From the NCBI GenBank assembly GCA_021414065.1, contig JAIOPE010000037.1, forward strand, positions 119,887 through 183,886: a stretch of DNA of 64,000 nt. Direction: 5' to 3'. The notes under the pieces were generated by a model, which made no database searches, was not told the origin of the DNA, and saw only the letters and a list, made by a program, of their open reading frames with translations. Made by a program: the position numbers and the translations under genes. This DNA comes from Planctomycetota bacterium. GTDB taxonomy: Bacteria; Planctomycetota; JAJSAM01; JAJVHW01. Below are positions 54,943 through 64,000 of the stretch, one piece after another (the first letter of the stretch is position 1; every line of letters starts with the position of its first letter).

Positions 54943-56097
54943 TTACCGAGCTCCCACGGCGGTGCGCGTCCGACGCGCGATCGCTTCGGCGTAGGCGCCC
55001 TCGAGCGCCCGGGCCGTGTCGCCCCACGTGCGGGAGAGTCCGCGGCGGGACACGGCGGTCGCATCGAATGGAGCCGCGAGCGCGGCTTCGATCCTCGCCG
55101 TCAACGCCGCTGCGTCGCACGGTGGGACGAGGAACCCGGTGGCTCCGTCGTCAACGATCTCACTCGTACCGCCAACGTCCGTCGCCACGGCCGCGAGGCC
55201 GCAGGCCTGCGCCTCGAGGACTGCGTTCGGACGCCCTTCGGAGTGCGACGGATGGACGAAGAGGTCGGCCGCACGCATGAAGTCGGCGACGCGATCGTGC
55301 GGCTGTATCCCCGGCCAAATCACGCGATCGGCGACGCCGTGGCGCGCCGCAGCAGCGCGCAGCGCGACGTCCTCAGGTCCCGCTCCGACGAGCACCAGCC
55401 GCAGGTCCGCGTGTGCCTTCGCGAGACACGCGAACGCGTCGATCGCCTCCGCGTATCCCTTCGCTGGCAGGAAGTGCCCCACCCCGAGGAGCAAGCGCCC
55501 ATCGGCCGGCAGGCCGAGCGCAGCGCGGGCCGCCGCAGCGTCGCCGGGGTGGAATACCTTCGTGTCGATCCCGTTCTCGACGACGTGGATGCGGTCGGCG
55601 GTCACACCGAGCGAGTGCGCGAGTGCCCCGAGCGTCCGTGACACCGGGAGCACGACGTCGGCCGCCAGGAGCGCCGCGCTCATGCGCGCCCGACGCACCG
55701 GAGACTTCGCGAGGATCTGCTCGGTGCCGCGCAGCACGATCGCCGACGCGCATCCGAGTTCTCGCGCGACGACCACCGCGGCCTCGCCGTCGGGGTACCC
55801 GAATTGCGCCTCGACGATGTCCGGCCGCGCCGACGCCACTTCATCGCGGACACAGCGCGCGAGCAAGCGCCCGTCGAACCGTTTGCCGATCCCGGGAACG
55901 TACAGGAACCTCGCGCGCCGCACCTTCACCGGCTCGTCGGCATCCTCGGGGAGGCCCTGCATCCACGGCACTGCGTGGACAACCGTGACGTCGAGCCGCT
56001 TCGCCAGTGCGTGCGCGCGCTCGACGACGAACGGCGCCTTCCAATCGCCCTCGCGGAGCGGCCAGTGATGCGAGAGCAGGCAGACCCGAAGACTCAC
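54943..56097 (-). CDS. Glycosyltransferase family 4
   Basis: LGVGHFLPAKGYAEAIDAFACL...LVLVGAGPEDVALRA...LFVHPSHSEGRPNAVLEAQACGLAAVATDVGGTSEIVDDGATGFLVPP; GTG 56097 overlaps asnB stop. Confidence 0.9.
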   Translation of the reverse strand: MSLRVCLLSHHWPLREGDWKAPFVVERAHALAKRLDVTVVHAVPWMQGLPEDADEPVKVRRARFLYVPGIGKRFDGRLLARCVRDEVASARPDIVEAQFGYPDGEAAVVVARELGCASAIVLRGTEQILAKSPVRRARMSAALLAADVVLPVSRTLGALAHSLGVTADRIHVVENGIDTKVFHPGDAAAARAALGLPADGRLLLGVGHFLPAKGYAEAIDAFACLAKAHADLRLVLVGAGPEDVALRAAAARHGVADRVIWPGIQPHDRVADFMRAADLFVHPSHSEGRPNAVLEAQACGLAAVATDVGGTSEIVDDGATGFLVPPCDAAALTARIEAALAAPFDATAVSRRGLSRTWGDTARALEGAYAEAIARRTRTAVGAR

Positions 56098-58022
56098 CGC
56101 ACCGGCTCCGGAGTCGGACGCGGCGCCGCGTGCTCCACGAGGTGCTGCTGCGCGAAGCCCTCGAACGACATCAGCAGCCAGAGCAGGTCCGACGCGTCGC
56201 GCGTGCCGGCCTGGTGCTCGTCCCAGAGCGAGCGCACGGTGCGCATCTCGAACCAGTCGCTCAGCCGCGCGTCCTTCGAGAAGAGGAGCGACTCTGCGTA
56301 CTCGCGCAGATCGGCACGCAGCCACTCGCGGACCGGGACGGCGAAGCCCTGCTTCTTCCGCCAGAGGATGTCGTGCGGCAGGCGCGGCTCCATCGCCTTC
56401 TTGAAGATCCACTTGCCCTCGCCCCCGTGGAGTTTCAGGTCCGACGGGATCTTCGCCGCGAGTTCGAGCAGCACGTGATCGAGGAGCGGCACGCGCACCT
56501 CGAGCGAGCACGCCATCGCGGCGCGGTCGGCCTTGACGAGGATGTCCTCGGGGAGATACGTGCGGTAGTCGCAGGACTGCGCGCGGGAGACGGCGTCGGT
56601 GGTGCCCGCCGTGCGAAACGCCTCGGAGATCAGGTCGGCCGGGTCGTGGCCGCCCGCGTCATCGATCGTCTCCTGTCGCAGCAGCGACGCGCGGTCGAAG
56701 CCTGCCATCGAACCGACGGATCGGTACCACGAGCGCGACGGATCGCGCTCCGCCAGGTTGAGGAGCGTCGTCTTCGCGCGGAGCGGGCGCGGCAACCAGT
56801 CGGCCTTCGGATAGATGCGGCCGAGGGCGCCGCACAGCACAGCGCGCAGGCCGGCCGGAAGCATGCGGCGCACGCGATCTTCGGCCGCCTCGAACTTGTA
56901 GCGGCGGTAGCCGGCGAACGTCTCGTCGCCGCCGTCGCCCGAGAGCGCCACGGTGACGTGCTCACGCGCCATTTTCGAAACGTAGTACGTCGGCACCGAC
57001 GACGAGTCGCCGAACGGCTCGTCGTAGTGCCATGCGAGCTTCCTCACGACGTCGAGAGCCTGCGGTTCGACGAGGAACTCGCGGAGGTCCACGCCGACGT
57101 GCTTCGCCACTGTGCGGGCGTACTGCCGCTCGTCGTACGCGCCCTCGCTGAACCCGATCGAGCACGCAACCACGGGATGCGCCGACGCCTCGGCCATGTA
57201 CGAGATCACGGTGGACGAGTCCACGCCGCCCGAGAGGAACCCGCCGACGGGAACGTCCGCCACCATCTGGATCTTCACGGCCTCAGCGATCGCGTCGCGG
57301 AGTCGCTCGCACCAGGTCTCGACCGACACGTCCGGTTCCGGCTCGAACTTCAGGTCCCAGTAGCGGCGTTCCGTCGCGCGCCCGTCGGACTCGACCACGA
57401 GCGTGTGCGCCGGCGGCAGCTTCCGCATCCCCGGGTAAATCGTCCGCGGCGACGGCACGTAGCGGAACGCCAGATAGTCGAGGAGCGCGGAGGAATCCAC
57501 GCGGCGTGGCGTCGAGCCCTCGGCGAGGACGGCCTTCGCCTCGGAACCGAAGACGAGGCGCCGGTGATCGAGCGCGTAGTAGAGCGGCTTCACGCCGAGG
57601 CGGTCGCGTGCGAGCAGCATCCGGCGGCGCTTGTGGTCCGCGATCGCGAACGCGAACTCGCCGCGCAGGTGTTCCGCGACGCGGTCGCCTTCCTCCTCGT
57701 AGAGGTGAACGATCACCTCGGTGTCGGACCGCGTGCGGAAGACGTGGCCCTTCGCGAGAAGGCGTTCGCGGAGGGACTCGAAGTTGTAGATCTCGCCGTT
57801 GAACGTGACCTCGATCGAGCCGTCTTCGTTGCCCATCGGCTGACGGCCGCCCGACAGGTCGATGATCGCAAGACGCCGGTGCGCGAGGCCGATCGGTCCG
57901 CGCACGGAGTAGCCGTCGCCGTCGGGACCGCGGTGGAACAGCGTGTCGGCCATGCGGCGGAGCGTGGGCTCGTCGGGCGGCGGCCCCTCGCCGAAGCGGA
58001 ACAGCCCCGCGATGCCGCACAT
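56094..58022 (-). CDS. asnB: Glutamine-hydrolysing asparagine synthase / exosortase-associated amidotransferase type
   Basis: MCGIAGLFRFG...FNGEIYNFESLRERL...LSGGVDSSTVISYMAEA...LPEDILVKADRAAMACSLEVRVPLLDH. Confidence 0.9.
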   Translation of the reverse strand: MCGIAGLFRFGEGPPPDEPTLRRMADTLFHRGPDGDGYSVRGPIGLAHRRLAIIDLSGGRQPMGNEDGSIEVTFNGEIYNFESLRERLLAKGHVFRTRSDTEVIVHLYEEEGDRVAEHLRGEFAFAIADHKRRRMLLARDRLGVKPLYYALDHRRLVFGSEAKAVLAEGSTPRRVDSSALLDYLAFRYVPSPRTIYPGMRKLPPAHTLVVESDGRATERRYWDLKFEPEPDVSVETWCERLRDAIAEAVKIQMVADVPVGGFLSGGVDSSTVISYMAEASAHPVVACSIGFSEGAYDERQYARTVAKHVGVDLREFLVEPQALDVVRKLAWHYDEPFGDSSSVPTYYVSKMAREHVTVALSGDGGDETFAGYRRYKFEAAEDRVRRMLPAGLRAVLCGALGRIYPKADWLPRPLRAKTTLLNLAERDPSRSWYRSVGSMAGFDRASLLRQETIDDAGGHDPADLISEAFRTAGTTDAVSRAQSCDYRTYLPEDILVKADRAAMACSLEVRVPLLDHVLLELAAKIPSDLKLHGGEGKWIFKKAMEPRLPHDILWRKKQGFAVPVREWLRADLREYAESLLFSKDARLSDWFEMRTVRSLWDEHQAGTRDASDLLWLLMSFEGFAQQHLVEHAAPRPTPEPVR

Positions 58023-58199
58023 CAGCGCACCCCTGCGGAGCGCGCCGTTCGGGCGACGGCGGCGCGGGGCCGCGGGCGCGTCGTGATGGTCGGGTCGGTC
58101 ACGGGAATCCGGTCACCTCTGGCCCCAAGGGTACGGTCCGGGCCACCTCCTGGATCGGCGCGGAGGCGGTTCCGGCTGAACCACCGCCTGCAAACGAGA

Positions 58200-58227
58200 G
58201 AGCCCGGCGGCCGAGGCCACCGGGCTC
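58200..58227 (-). terminator. Stem-loop downstream of the candidate selenoprotein gene
   Basis: Minus strand GAGCCCGG-TGGCCTCGGCCG-CCGGGCTC then TCTCGTTTGC. Confidence 0.45.
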
Positions 58228-58252
58228 CAGGAGTCATGGGGTCGAACCTGTA

Positions 58253-59197
58253 CTACTTCGCCGGCGCCGCGGCGGCCTTGGCCTTCGCGACGAGTTCCTG
58301 TACGCGAGCTTCGAGATCGGTGCCCTTCAGCACCGGCGCGAGCTTGTCGAGGAGCTTCTTCGCCCCGGGAACGTCGGCCGAGTCGAGCTTCGCCGCCGCC
58401 TCGTCGAGATCCTTCGTCGCCGCCTCGATGAGCACGGCCAGGACCTTGTCGGTGCGCGCCTTGATCGACGTGGCGTCCTTGCCCATCGCCTTGACGAGCT
58501 TGTTGAAGTCGGCGAGCGACTTCGCCGCGCCGGCCTTCTCCAGGCCGTCCGTGATCTTCTTCGCCTCGCCGTCGAACTTCTTGATGACGGAGCGCGAGAT
58601 GCTCGGGCCGAACTTCGTGTTCAGCGTGGCCTTATGCACGGTGACGGCCTCGATGAGGCCCTTCGCCGACTGGCCGCCGGAGAACCGCTGCATCTCCGCT
58701 TCGTCGTGCGGATCGACGATGCAGGTGAAGGGGATCTTGCCGGTGTTGTTGTACGAGCCGGCCTTCGACGAGTTGAGCTTGAGCATCTCGTCCTTCGTCA
58801 GGCTCGGGTACTCCAGCATCCGCTTGACGGGCTTGCCGTCCTCGTCCTTGGTGTCGAACTCAGCGGCTTTCGGATCGTTCTTCGAGATGCCTTCGTCGAG
58901 GCGTCCGAGCGCGATCACGTCCACGCCGTTGTCGTTCATGAACTCGATGTACTTGTCGTTTTGCAGCACAGAACTGTGCATGCCCCAGCAAGGCCCTCAA
59001 TAGAAGCCGTGCGAGTGCACCACGATCGGGACGTTGAGATCCTTGGCCTCGGCGACCGCGGCCTCCCACGTCTTGGCGAACACCGCGGTGGGCTTCGGCT
59101 CGGGCTTCCCGCCCGCCGCCGCCGTCGTCTCGACGGCCACCGTCGCGAACGCCGCCACAACTGCGGCAGCCGTCGCGATCAGAAACGAACGCATCAT
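58253..59197 (-). CDS. Candidate selenoprotein: secreted thioredoxin-like protein with UGPC motif (in-frame UGA at 58997..58999)
   Basis: Joins ORF-track pieces 58253..58981 and the C-terminus of 58997..59974 in one frame: MMRSFLIATAAAVVAAFATVAVETTAAAGGKPEPKPTAVFAKTWEAAVAEAKDLNVPIVVHSHGFY-U-GPCWGMHSSVLQNDKYIEFMNDNGVDVIALGRLDE... SD AGGAGG upstream of ATG 59197. Confidence 0.75.
58963..58983 (-). promoter_or_regulatory. Putative bacterial SECIS hairpin
   Basis: RNA GCA-U-GCACA-GUUC-UGUGC-UGC: 8-bp stem with one bulged U, loop GUUC starting with G, loop begins after 22 nt following the UGA. Confidence 0.6.
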
Positions 59198-59380
59198 GAG
59201 CACCTCCTGGGTCAAGTCAGCCGTGGATGATAGCCCGGCACCGCCCCATCGGACGGAGGGAGAACCGCGCGGGTTCCCTTCGGGAGTCGTATCGCGCACG
59301 ATACAGCTCCACACCGACGGCCTCCGCGGACACGGACGATGTTGCGTGCTGTCTCCGCGGCTCCGCCTGACGATGCACGC

Positions 59381-60604
59381 ATGCTTCGGCGCCACGTCCC
59401 GGTCCTCGCGTTGGCGGTGCTCACGGTTGCGGCCCCAGTGATCGCGGTCACCGCGAGGGCGGGCGACGCACCCCGTGTCGTCACGGTGCGGAACATCGCC
59501 GAGCTCCGCGCGGCGGTCGCCGCAGCGAAGCCGGGCACGCGCATCGAGCTCGCGCCGGGGACCTACGAGGGAAGCGTCTACGCGACCGACCTCCATGGGA
59601 CGGCGGCCGCTCCGATCGTGATCGCGGGCGCCGACGCGAAGGACCCGCCTCTGATCCGCGGCGGCGGGAACGGCCTGCAGTTGGTGGACCCGGCGTACGT
59701 GGAGTTGCGCGACCTCGCGTTCGCCGGTCAGACCGGCAACGGGATCGCGATCGACGACGGCGGAACGTTCGACACGCCCGCGCACCACATCACGCTGCTC
59801 CGCGTGTCGGTGAAGGACGTCGGCTCCGTCACCGTGGGCAACGCCATCAAGCTCTCGGGCGTTGACGACTTCGTCGTGTCGGACTGCACCGCCGAGCGCT
59901 GGGGTGTCGGCGGATGCGGCGTGGACATGGTCGGGTGCCGCCGCGGCACGATCGACCGGTGCACGTTCCGTCACAGTCCGGACGCCGCGACGCAGGTCGG
60001 CGTGCAGGCGAAGGGCGGCAGCCGCGACGTCACGATCCGCCGTTGCCGATTCGACGAGGTGGGCGACCGCGGGGTGAACATCGGCGGGAACACGGGTCCG
60101 CCGTACTTCCGTCCGCAGCTCGCGAACTGGGTCGGCCCGAAGTTCGAGGCGAAGGACATTCGCGTCGAGGGCAACACGTTCATCGGTTCGAAGTCCCCGA
60201 TCGTGTTCGCCGGGACCGACGGCGCGATCGTCCGGTGGAACACCTTCTACGTGCCGTCGGTGTGGGTCGTCCGCATCCTCCAGGAGACACGCGAACCCGG
60301 CTTCGTCGCATGCCGCAACGGCGCGTTCACCGACAACATCGTGGCGTTCCGCTCGGACCGCTGGCGCGAGGGCGGCGTGAACGTGGGCCCCGGCACCGAG
60401 CCCGCGTCGTTCGAGTTCGCGCGCAACGTGTGGTTCTGCACCGACGCTCCGTCGCGCACCCGCGAACTCGTGCGGACGCCCGCCCCTGAGTCCGACGGCG
60501 TCTACGGCAAGGACCCGAAGTTCACTGCACCCGAGAAGGGCGACTTCACCCTGCGCTCCAGCAGCCCCGCCGCGAAGGCCGGCGCCGGCGCCTTCCGCGA
60601 GTGA
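59381..60604 (+). CDS. Secreted right-handed parallel beta-helix (pectate lyase-like) protein
   Basis: Signal peptide; IAELRAAVAAAKPGTRIELAPGTYEGSVYATDLHGTAAAPIVIAG...; repeated beta-helix rungs. Start ATG 59381 or 59339. Confidence 0.8.
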   Translation: MLRRHVPVLALAVLTVAAPVIAVTARAGDAPRVVTVRNIAELRAAVAAAKPGTRIELAPGTYEGSVYATDLHGTAAAPIVIAGADAKDPPLIRGGGNGLQLVDPAYVELRDLAFAGQTGNGIAIDDGGTFDTPAHHITLLRVSVKDVGSVTVGNAIKLSGVDDFVVSDCTAERWGVGGCGVDMVGCRRGTIDRCTFRHSPDAATQVGVQAKGGSRDVTIRRCRFDEVGDRGVNIGGNTGPPYFRPQLANWVGPKFEAKDIRVEGNTFIGSKSPIVFAGTDGAIVRWNTFYVPSVWVVRILQETREPGFVACRNGAFTDNIVAFRSDRWREGGVNVGPGTEPASFEFARNVWFCTDAPSRTRELVRTPAPESDGVYGKDPKFTAPEKGDFTLRSSSPAAKAGAGAFRE

Positions 60605-60713
60605 GGCCCGGCCGTCCGACCGGGGCGGTGGACTGCGTCGAGCGCGAGGGCGTCCGTCGTGTCACCGCCCCGGCGCGTTTGTGAGTTCGTGGGGACTGTC
60701 GCCGCTTCAGATG

Positions 60714-61697
60714 TCACGCCTTCGGCATCGACTTGAACAGTCGGAAGAGGAACGCAAGCGACGGCAGGAGGACGACCGCCCCTGCGGCCGTCGCCCAGAG
60801 CAGCGCGCGCAGCACGCGGTCCGGAGCGTGGTCTGCCGTGGACGCGATCGGCGGCAGCAGGTACGGATGCTGCGCGATGCCCCAGGCGGCTGTGATCGAG
60901 CCGACAGCGACGGCGGCGGCGCCGGCCGCGAGGGTGAACCTGCGGCGCCAGAGTGCGACGATGGACGTCGCAGCGCCGGCAGCCGAGACGAGCGCGATCG
61001 GCCACGCCCGATCGCGGAAGCCCGGCCAGATCGGCGACTCGCCGGCGCTCATCGCAACGACGCCGGCCACCGCCAGCACACCCGCAACGATCCCCGCGGC
61101 GAGCGCACGTCGTCGCCACGCGCCGACGAGATCCTCGGAGTGGTGCGTCGCGCCCTCCCGCGTCAGGTAGACCGCGGCGAGATACGCGCACGCGGTCGCG
61201 GCCAGGAGTGCGCCGATCACGGGCAGCGGCTTCGCGAAGTCGAGCGTCGCGCCGGACGCCGCGGAGCGTGCGCCGCCACCGATCGCTCCGGCGGCCGCGC
61301 CGAAGCAGAGCGGCGTCGCAAACGACGCGAGACCGAATGCGGCGCTCCAACGGTGGCCGTCGCGCGTGGCCTCGGGGCCGTACGCGCGGAACACGAACGC
61401 GGCGCCGCGGAAGACGATGCCTGCGAGCGCAATCAGGAGCGGAACCCAGAGCGCCGTCGCAAGCGCCGCGAACCCGGCGGGGAACGCGGAGAACGTCAGC
61501 ACGATCGCGAAGATGAGCCACACGTGGTTGGCTTCCCACACGGGGCCGATCGCACCGTAGAGCGACGCCCGCTCCGACGGTTTCAGCCGCATCCACGTCA
61601 CGGCGTCCCAGATTCCCGCGCCGAAGTCGGCGCCGCCGAGCACCGCGTACAGCGTGATCGCGGCCCAGAGCGCCGCGTAGGCGATGTCAGGCGCCAC
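60714..61697 (-). CDS. cydB: Cytochrome d ubiquinol oxidase subunit II
   Basis: YAVLGGADFGAGIWDAVTW...IGPVWEANHVWLIFAIVLTFSAFPAGFAAL. Confidence 0.93.
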   Translation of the reverse strand: MAPDIAYAALWAAITLYAVLGGADFGAGIWDAVTWMRLKPSERASLYGAIGPVWEANHVWLIFAIVLTFSAFPAGFAALATALWVPLLIALAGIVFRGAAFVFRAYGPEATRDGHRWSAAFGLASFATPLCFGAAAGAIGGGARSAASGATLDFAKPLPVIGALLAATACAYLAAVYLTREGATHHSEDLVGAWRRRALAAGIVAGVLAVAGVVAMSAGESPIWPGFRDRAWPIALVSAAGAATSIVALWRRRFTLAAGAAAVAVGSITAAWGIAQHPYLLPPIASTADHAPDRVLRALLWATAAGAVVLLPSLAFLFRLFKSMPKA

Positions 61698-63006
61698 GCG
61701 CTTCCTCCGGGAGCGGGCTGCGAGCGAGGTGCCGCAGCACGGAGACCGTTGCGACGCCGAGCAGCGTGTAGATCCCGATCGTCGCGACGAGCACCCAGTG
61801 GACTCCGGGCGACGTCGTCGCTGCGTCGCGCGTGAGCATCACTCCCTGCACGATCCACGGTTGGCGGCCCACCTCTGTAACGATCCACCCCGTCTCGAGT
61901 GCGAGGATCGACGCCGGGCCCGCGGCGACCGCCGCGCGGAGGAACCACCGCGAGTCCGCGAGGGGTTGCCGCCGCGCGAGTCGCACCGCCGCCCAAGCGG
62001 CGAGGCCGAGCAAGGCGCTGCCCGCGGCGAGCATCAGTTGGAACGCCACGTGGGTGATCGCGACGGGCGGACGCAGTTCGGGGGGGACGGAGTCGAGCCC
62101 TGCGACGCGCGCGTCCGCGTCGCCGTACGCCAGCCACGACAGCGCGCCGGGAATCTCGATTGCCCACGGCGTCGTCTCGGAGACCTCGTCTGGAAGTCCT
62201 CCGATCCGGAGCGGGGCGCGCGTTTGCGTCCGGAACTGGCCCTCCATGGCCGCGAGCTTCACGGGCTGCGTCGCGGCGACCATCATCGCGGCGCGGTCGC
62301 CCGAGAACGCCTGGAACGGAACGACCGCCGCGCCGAGGACGAGCGCGAGCGTCATCGCCCGTCGCTCGTAGCGACCCCCGCGTCCCCGGAGCAGCTTCGC
62401 GGCGTAGACGGCGGCGACGAGGAAGCCTGTGACGACGTACGCCGCGAGAATCATGTGCGTCGTCTGCACGCCGGTCGCGGGACCGAGCATCGCGCCGATC
62501 GGGTCCACATCGACGACGCGGCCGCCCTCCTCGCGGAAGCCGCCGGGCACGTTCATCCACGCGTTCACGGTGACGACGAACCACGCCGACGCCGCGCCGC
62601 TCACCGCGATCGGCACGCCGGACCACCAGTGCGCCCACGGCGACAGCCGGTCCCAGCCGTACAGGTAGATGCCCACGAAGATCGCCTCGAGGAAGAACGC
62701 GAATCCCTCGAGCGTGAAGGGCAGGCCGATCACCGACCCGTAGCGTCCCATGAACCCCGGCCACAGGAGTCCGAGCTCGAACGAGAGCACGGTTCCCGAG
62801 ACTGCACCGACGGCGAAGAGCACCGCGAACACCTTCGACCAGCGCCGCGCGAGGGCGCGCCACGCCGGGTCGTTGCGCCGGATCGCAAGTCCTTCGGCCA
62901 CGAGCAGCAGGACCGGCATGCCGACGCCGAGGCACGCGAGCACGATGTGGAATCCCAGGGTCACGGCCATCTGCGTGCGAGCGGCAAGGAGGTCCGACAT
63001 CGGCAC
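61687..63006 (-). CDS. cydA: Cytochrome d ubiquinol oxidase subunit I
   Basis: LAARTQMAVTLGFHIVLACLGVGMPVLLLVAEGLAIRR...AVGAVSGTVLSFELGLLWPGFM...GLPFTLEGFAFFLEAIFVGIYLYGWDRLSP; overlaps cydB start by 11 nt. Confidence 0.94.
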   Translation of the reverse strand: MPMSDLLAARTQMAVTLGFHIVLACLGVGMPVLLLVAEGLAIRRNDPAWRALARRWSKVFAVLFAVGAVSGTVLSFELGLLWPGFMGRYGSVIGLPFTLEGFAFFLEAIFVGIYLYGWDRLSPWAHWWSGVPIAVSGAASAWFVVTVNAWMNVPGGFREEGGRVVDVDPIGAMLGPATGVQTTHMILAAYVVTGFLVAAVYAAKLLRGRGGRYERRAMTLALVLGAAVVPFQAFSGDRAAMMVAATQPVKLAAMEGQFRTQTRAPLRIGGLPDEVSETTPWAIEIPGALSWLAYGDADARVAGLDSVPPELRPPVAITHVAFQLMLAAGSALLGLAAWAAVRLARRQPLADSRWFLRAAVAAGPASILALETGWIVTEVGRQPWIVQGVMLTRDAATTSPGVHWVLVATIGIYTLLGVATVSVLRHLARSPLPEEARGA

Positions 63007-63403
63007 CCGGACGCTACGGGACGGCGGGGATGCGGCCTCGCTTCCACGGGTCCCGCGGGGTGCTGCGTCGGCCGGTGGTCGAGGGAGCGGGCCATGGCGA
63101 CGAAGCGCGCAACGTCCTGGCCGCTCGCGCCCAACGGCGCGCCGCGCGTCTACGCGGCAGCGTGGCGGCTACCGGTCGAAGTCCATGAGGTCGTGCGCTC
63201 GACGGCAGGCGGCGCCTCTGGGTCGCCCTCCGCCGTGTCCGCGCCGGGGTCGTTCACGTTGTGGTGGACCTCGGTGAGGAGGTTGCAGGTGGGGAAGTTC
63301 TTCACTTTCAACCTCCCGTCCACCGGCTCTCGCTCAACGCACACTCCGTTGCGGGAAGTTCAAAGTGAAGAGCGTCCCGCTCGGCGGTTTGCGCTTGGAC
63401 CGC

Positions 63404-63820
63404 TCAATGGAAGGGCACGGCAAACCGGAGAAGAAAGATGCCCAGGCAGCCGACGACTCCGATCGCTGTGAACATCATGATCCCGATCGCTTGATCCCTC
63501 CGGCCGACACGCCGGAGCCAGATCCACCCGGCGAACTCGGCGGATAGTGGGAGCGCGACAGCGACTACTTCTTGCGCGAGCGTAGGAGAGTGTCCGTACT
63601 CGAGCGCCTCGGAGAGCAAGACCTGGACACACCCGGCGCTCGCCACGAGTAGCGCGAAGCCGAGCGCGAATCCGCCGAATACGCGCAGCAGGCGCCGCCC
63701 CACGTCGCCCGGCCTCCTCGGGTCGGGAACGGGCGGAGCGTCGCCGCCGCTCTCGGAGTGTACGTGCTTGCCGCACGGCCTCCGCGACGCGACGGCAGAC
63801 GGCCTCGTGGAAGACCTCAC
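63404..63820 (-). CDS. Small multi-TM hypothetical protein (start uncertain)
   Basis: FALGFALLVASAGCVQVLL, FAGWIWLRRVGRRDQAIGIMMFTAIGVVGCLGIFLLRF. Confidence 0.45.
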   Translation of the reverse strand: MRSSTRPSAVASRRPCGKHVHSESGGDAPPVPDPRRPGDVGRRLLRVFGGFALGFALLVASAGCVQVLLSEALEYGHSPTLAQEVVAVALPLSAEFAGWIWLRRVGRRDQAIGIMMFTAIGVVGCLGIFLLRFAVPFH

Positions 63821-63960
63821 GTTGGACCGCAGTGTACCGCGGGCAGGGCAGCGTGGCGGCTAACCCGCTTCTCTCACGAAAGTTGAAACGAAATCGGGCT
63901 GCGGCGCGTCTAAGTGTTTGTACGACCAAGTACTTACACTGACGGAGGCACACAGCCCGA

Positions 63961-64000
63961 TGCGTGCAGAGTGTATCTCGAAGGGGACCCTGTTCACGGA
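63961..64000 (+). CDS. Possible start of a gene continuing past the right edge
   Basis: ATGCGTGCAGAGTGTATCTCGAAGGGGACC preceded by GGAGG; only 13 codons visible. Confidence 0.3.

Noticed and set aside
58253-58981. ORF beginning at MHSSVLQNDKYIEF as a stand-alone gene
   Set aside because: The upstream frame continues through a single TGA to a signal peptide and a good SD; better explained as one Sec-containing gene (or, less likely, a nonsense pseudogene).
63150-63344. 64-aa minus-strand ORF (MCVEREPVDGRLKVKNFPTCNLL...)
   Set aside because: Too short, no recognisable family, overlaps a repeat-containing gap; not confidently coding.

Overview
High-GC bacterial chromosomal window, probably Planctomycetota-like (inferred from the PEP-CTERM protein, dockerin/TSP3-type secreted protein, DUF4139 protein and secreted toroid and beta-helix proteins; not verified). 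The backbone is densely packed central metabolism and envelope genes: FHA-GAF-cyclase plus MBL-fold phosphodiesterase, class I aldolase, 2-oxoacid:ferredoxin oxidoreductase (korAB), Nudix hydrolase, citrate synthase, ferredoxin, queF-gluQRS, a CNNM/CorC-type protein, a 2-oxoacid dehydrogenase operon with two E1-alpha paralogues plus E1-beta, E2 and E3, an M16 peptidase, an asparagine-synthase/glycosyltransferase cluster and cydAB. A roughly 10-kb accessory/defence island (about 33.2-43.6 kb) lies between the second E1-alpha gene and lpdA. It carries (i) a compact, visibly lower-GC three-gene operon (small protein, HELGH metallopeptidase, dCTP-deaminase-like protein); (ii) a type III-like restriction locus whose Res subunit ends in a DUF433 antitoxin-like domain, immediately followed by a DUF5615 PIN-like toxin and then Mod; (iii) an SDH/Clp-fold serine protease overlapping a HigA-like HTH gene with no HigB visible. 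Outside the island, the strongest signal is a probable selenoprotein at 58253-59197(-): an in-frame UGA sits at the first position of a thioredoxin-like U-G-P-C motif and a bSECIS-like hairpin follows 22 nt later. The window also has a 296-bp MITE-like element with 28-bp TIRs and a diverged second copy, a 26-nt-arm intergenic hairpin, a 28-bp palindrome, and phased 13-bp TGGCA repeats. No rRNA, tRNA or CRISPR array was recognised. All family assignments come from reading motifs; no database searches were run.
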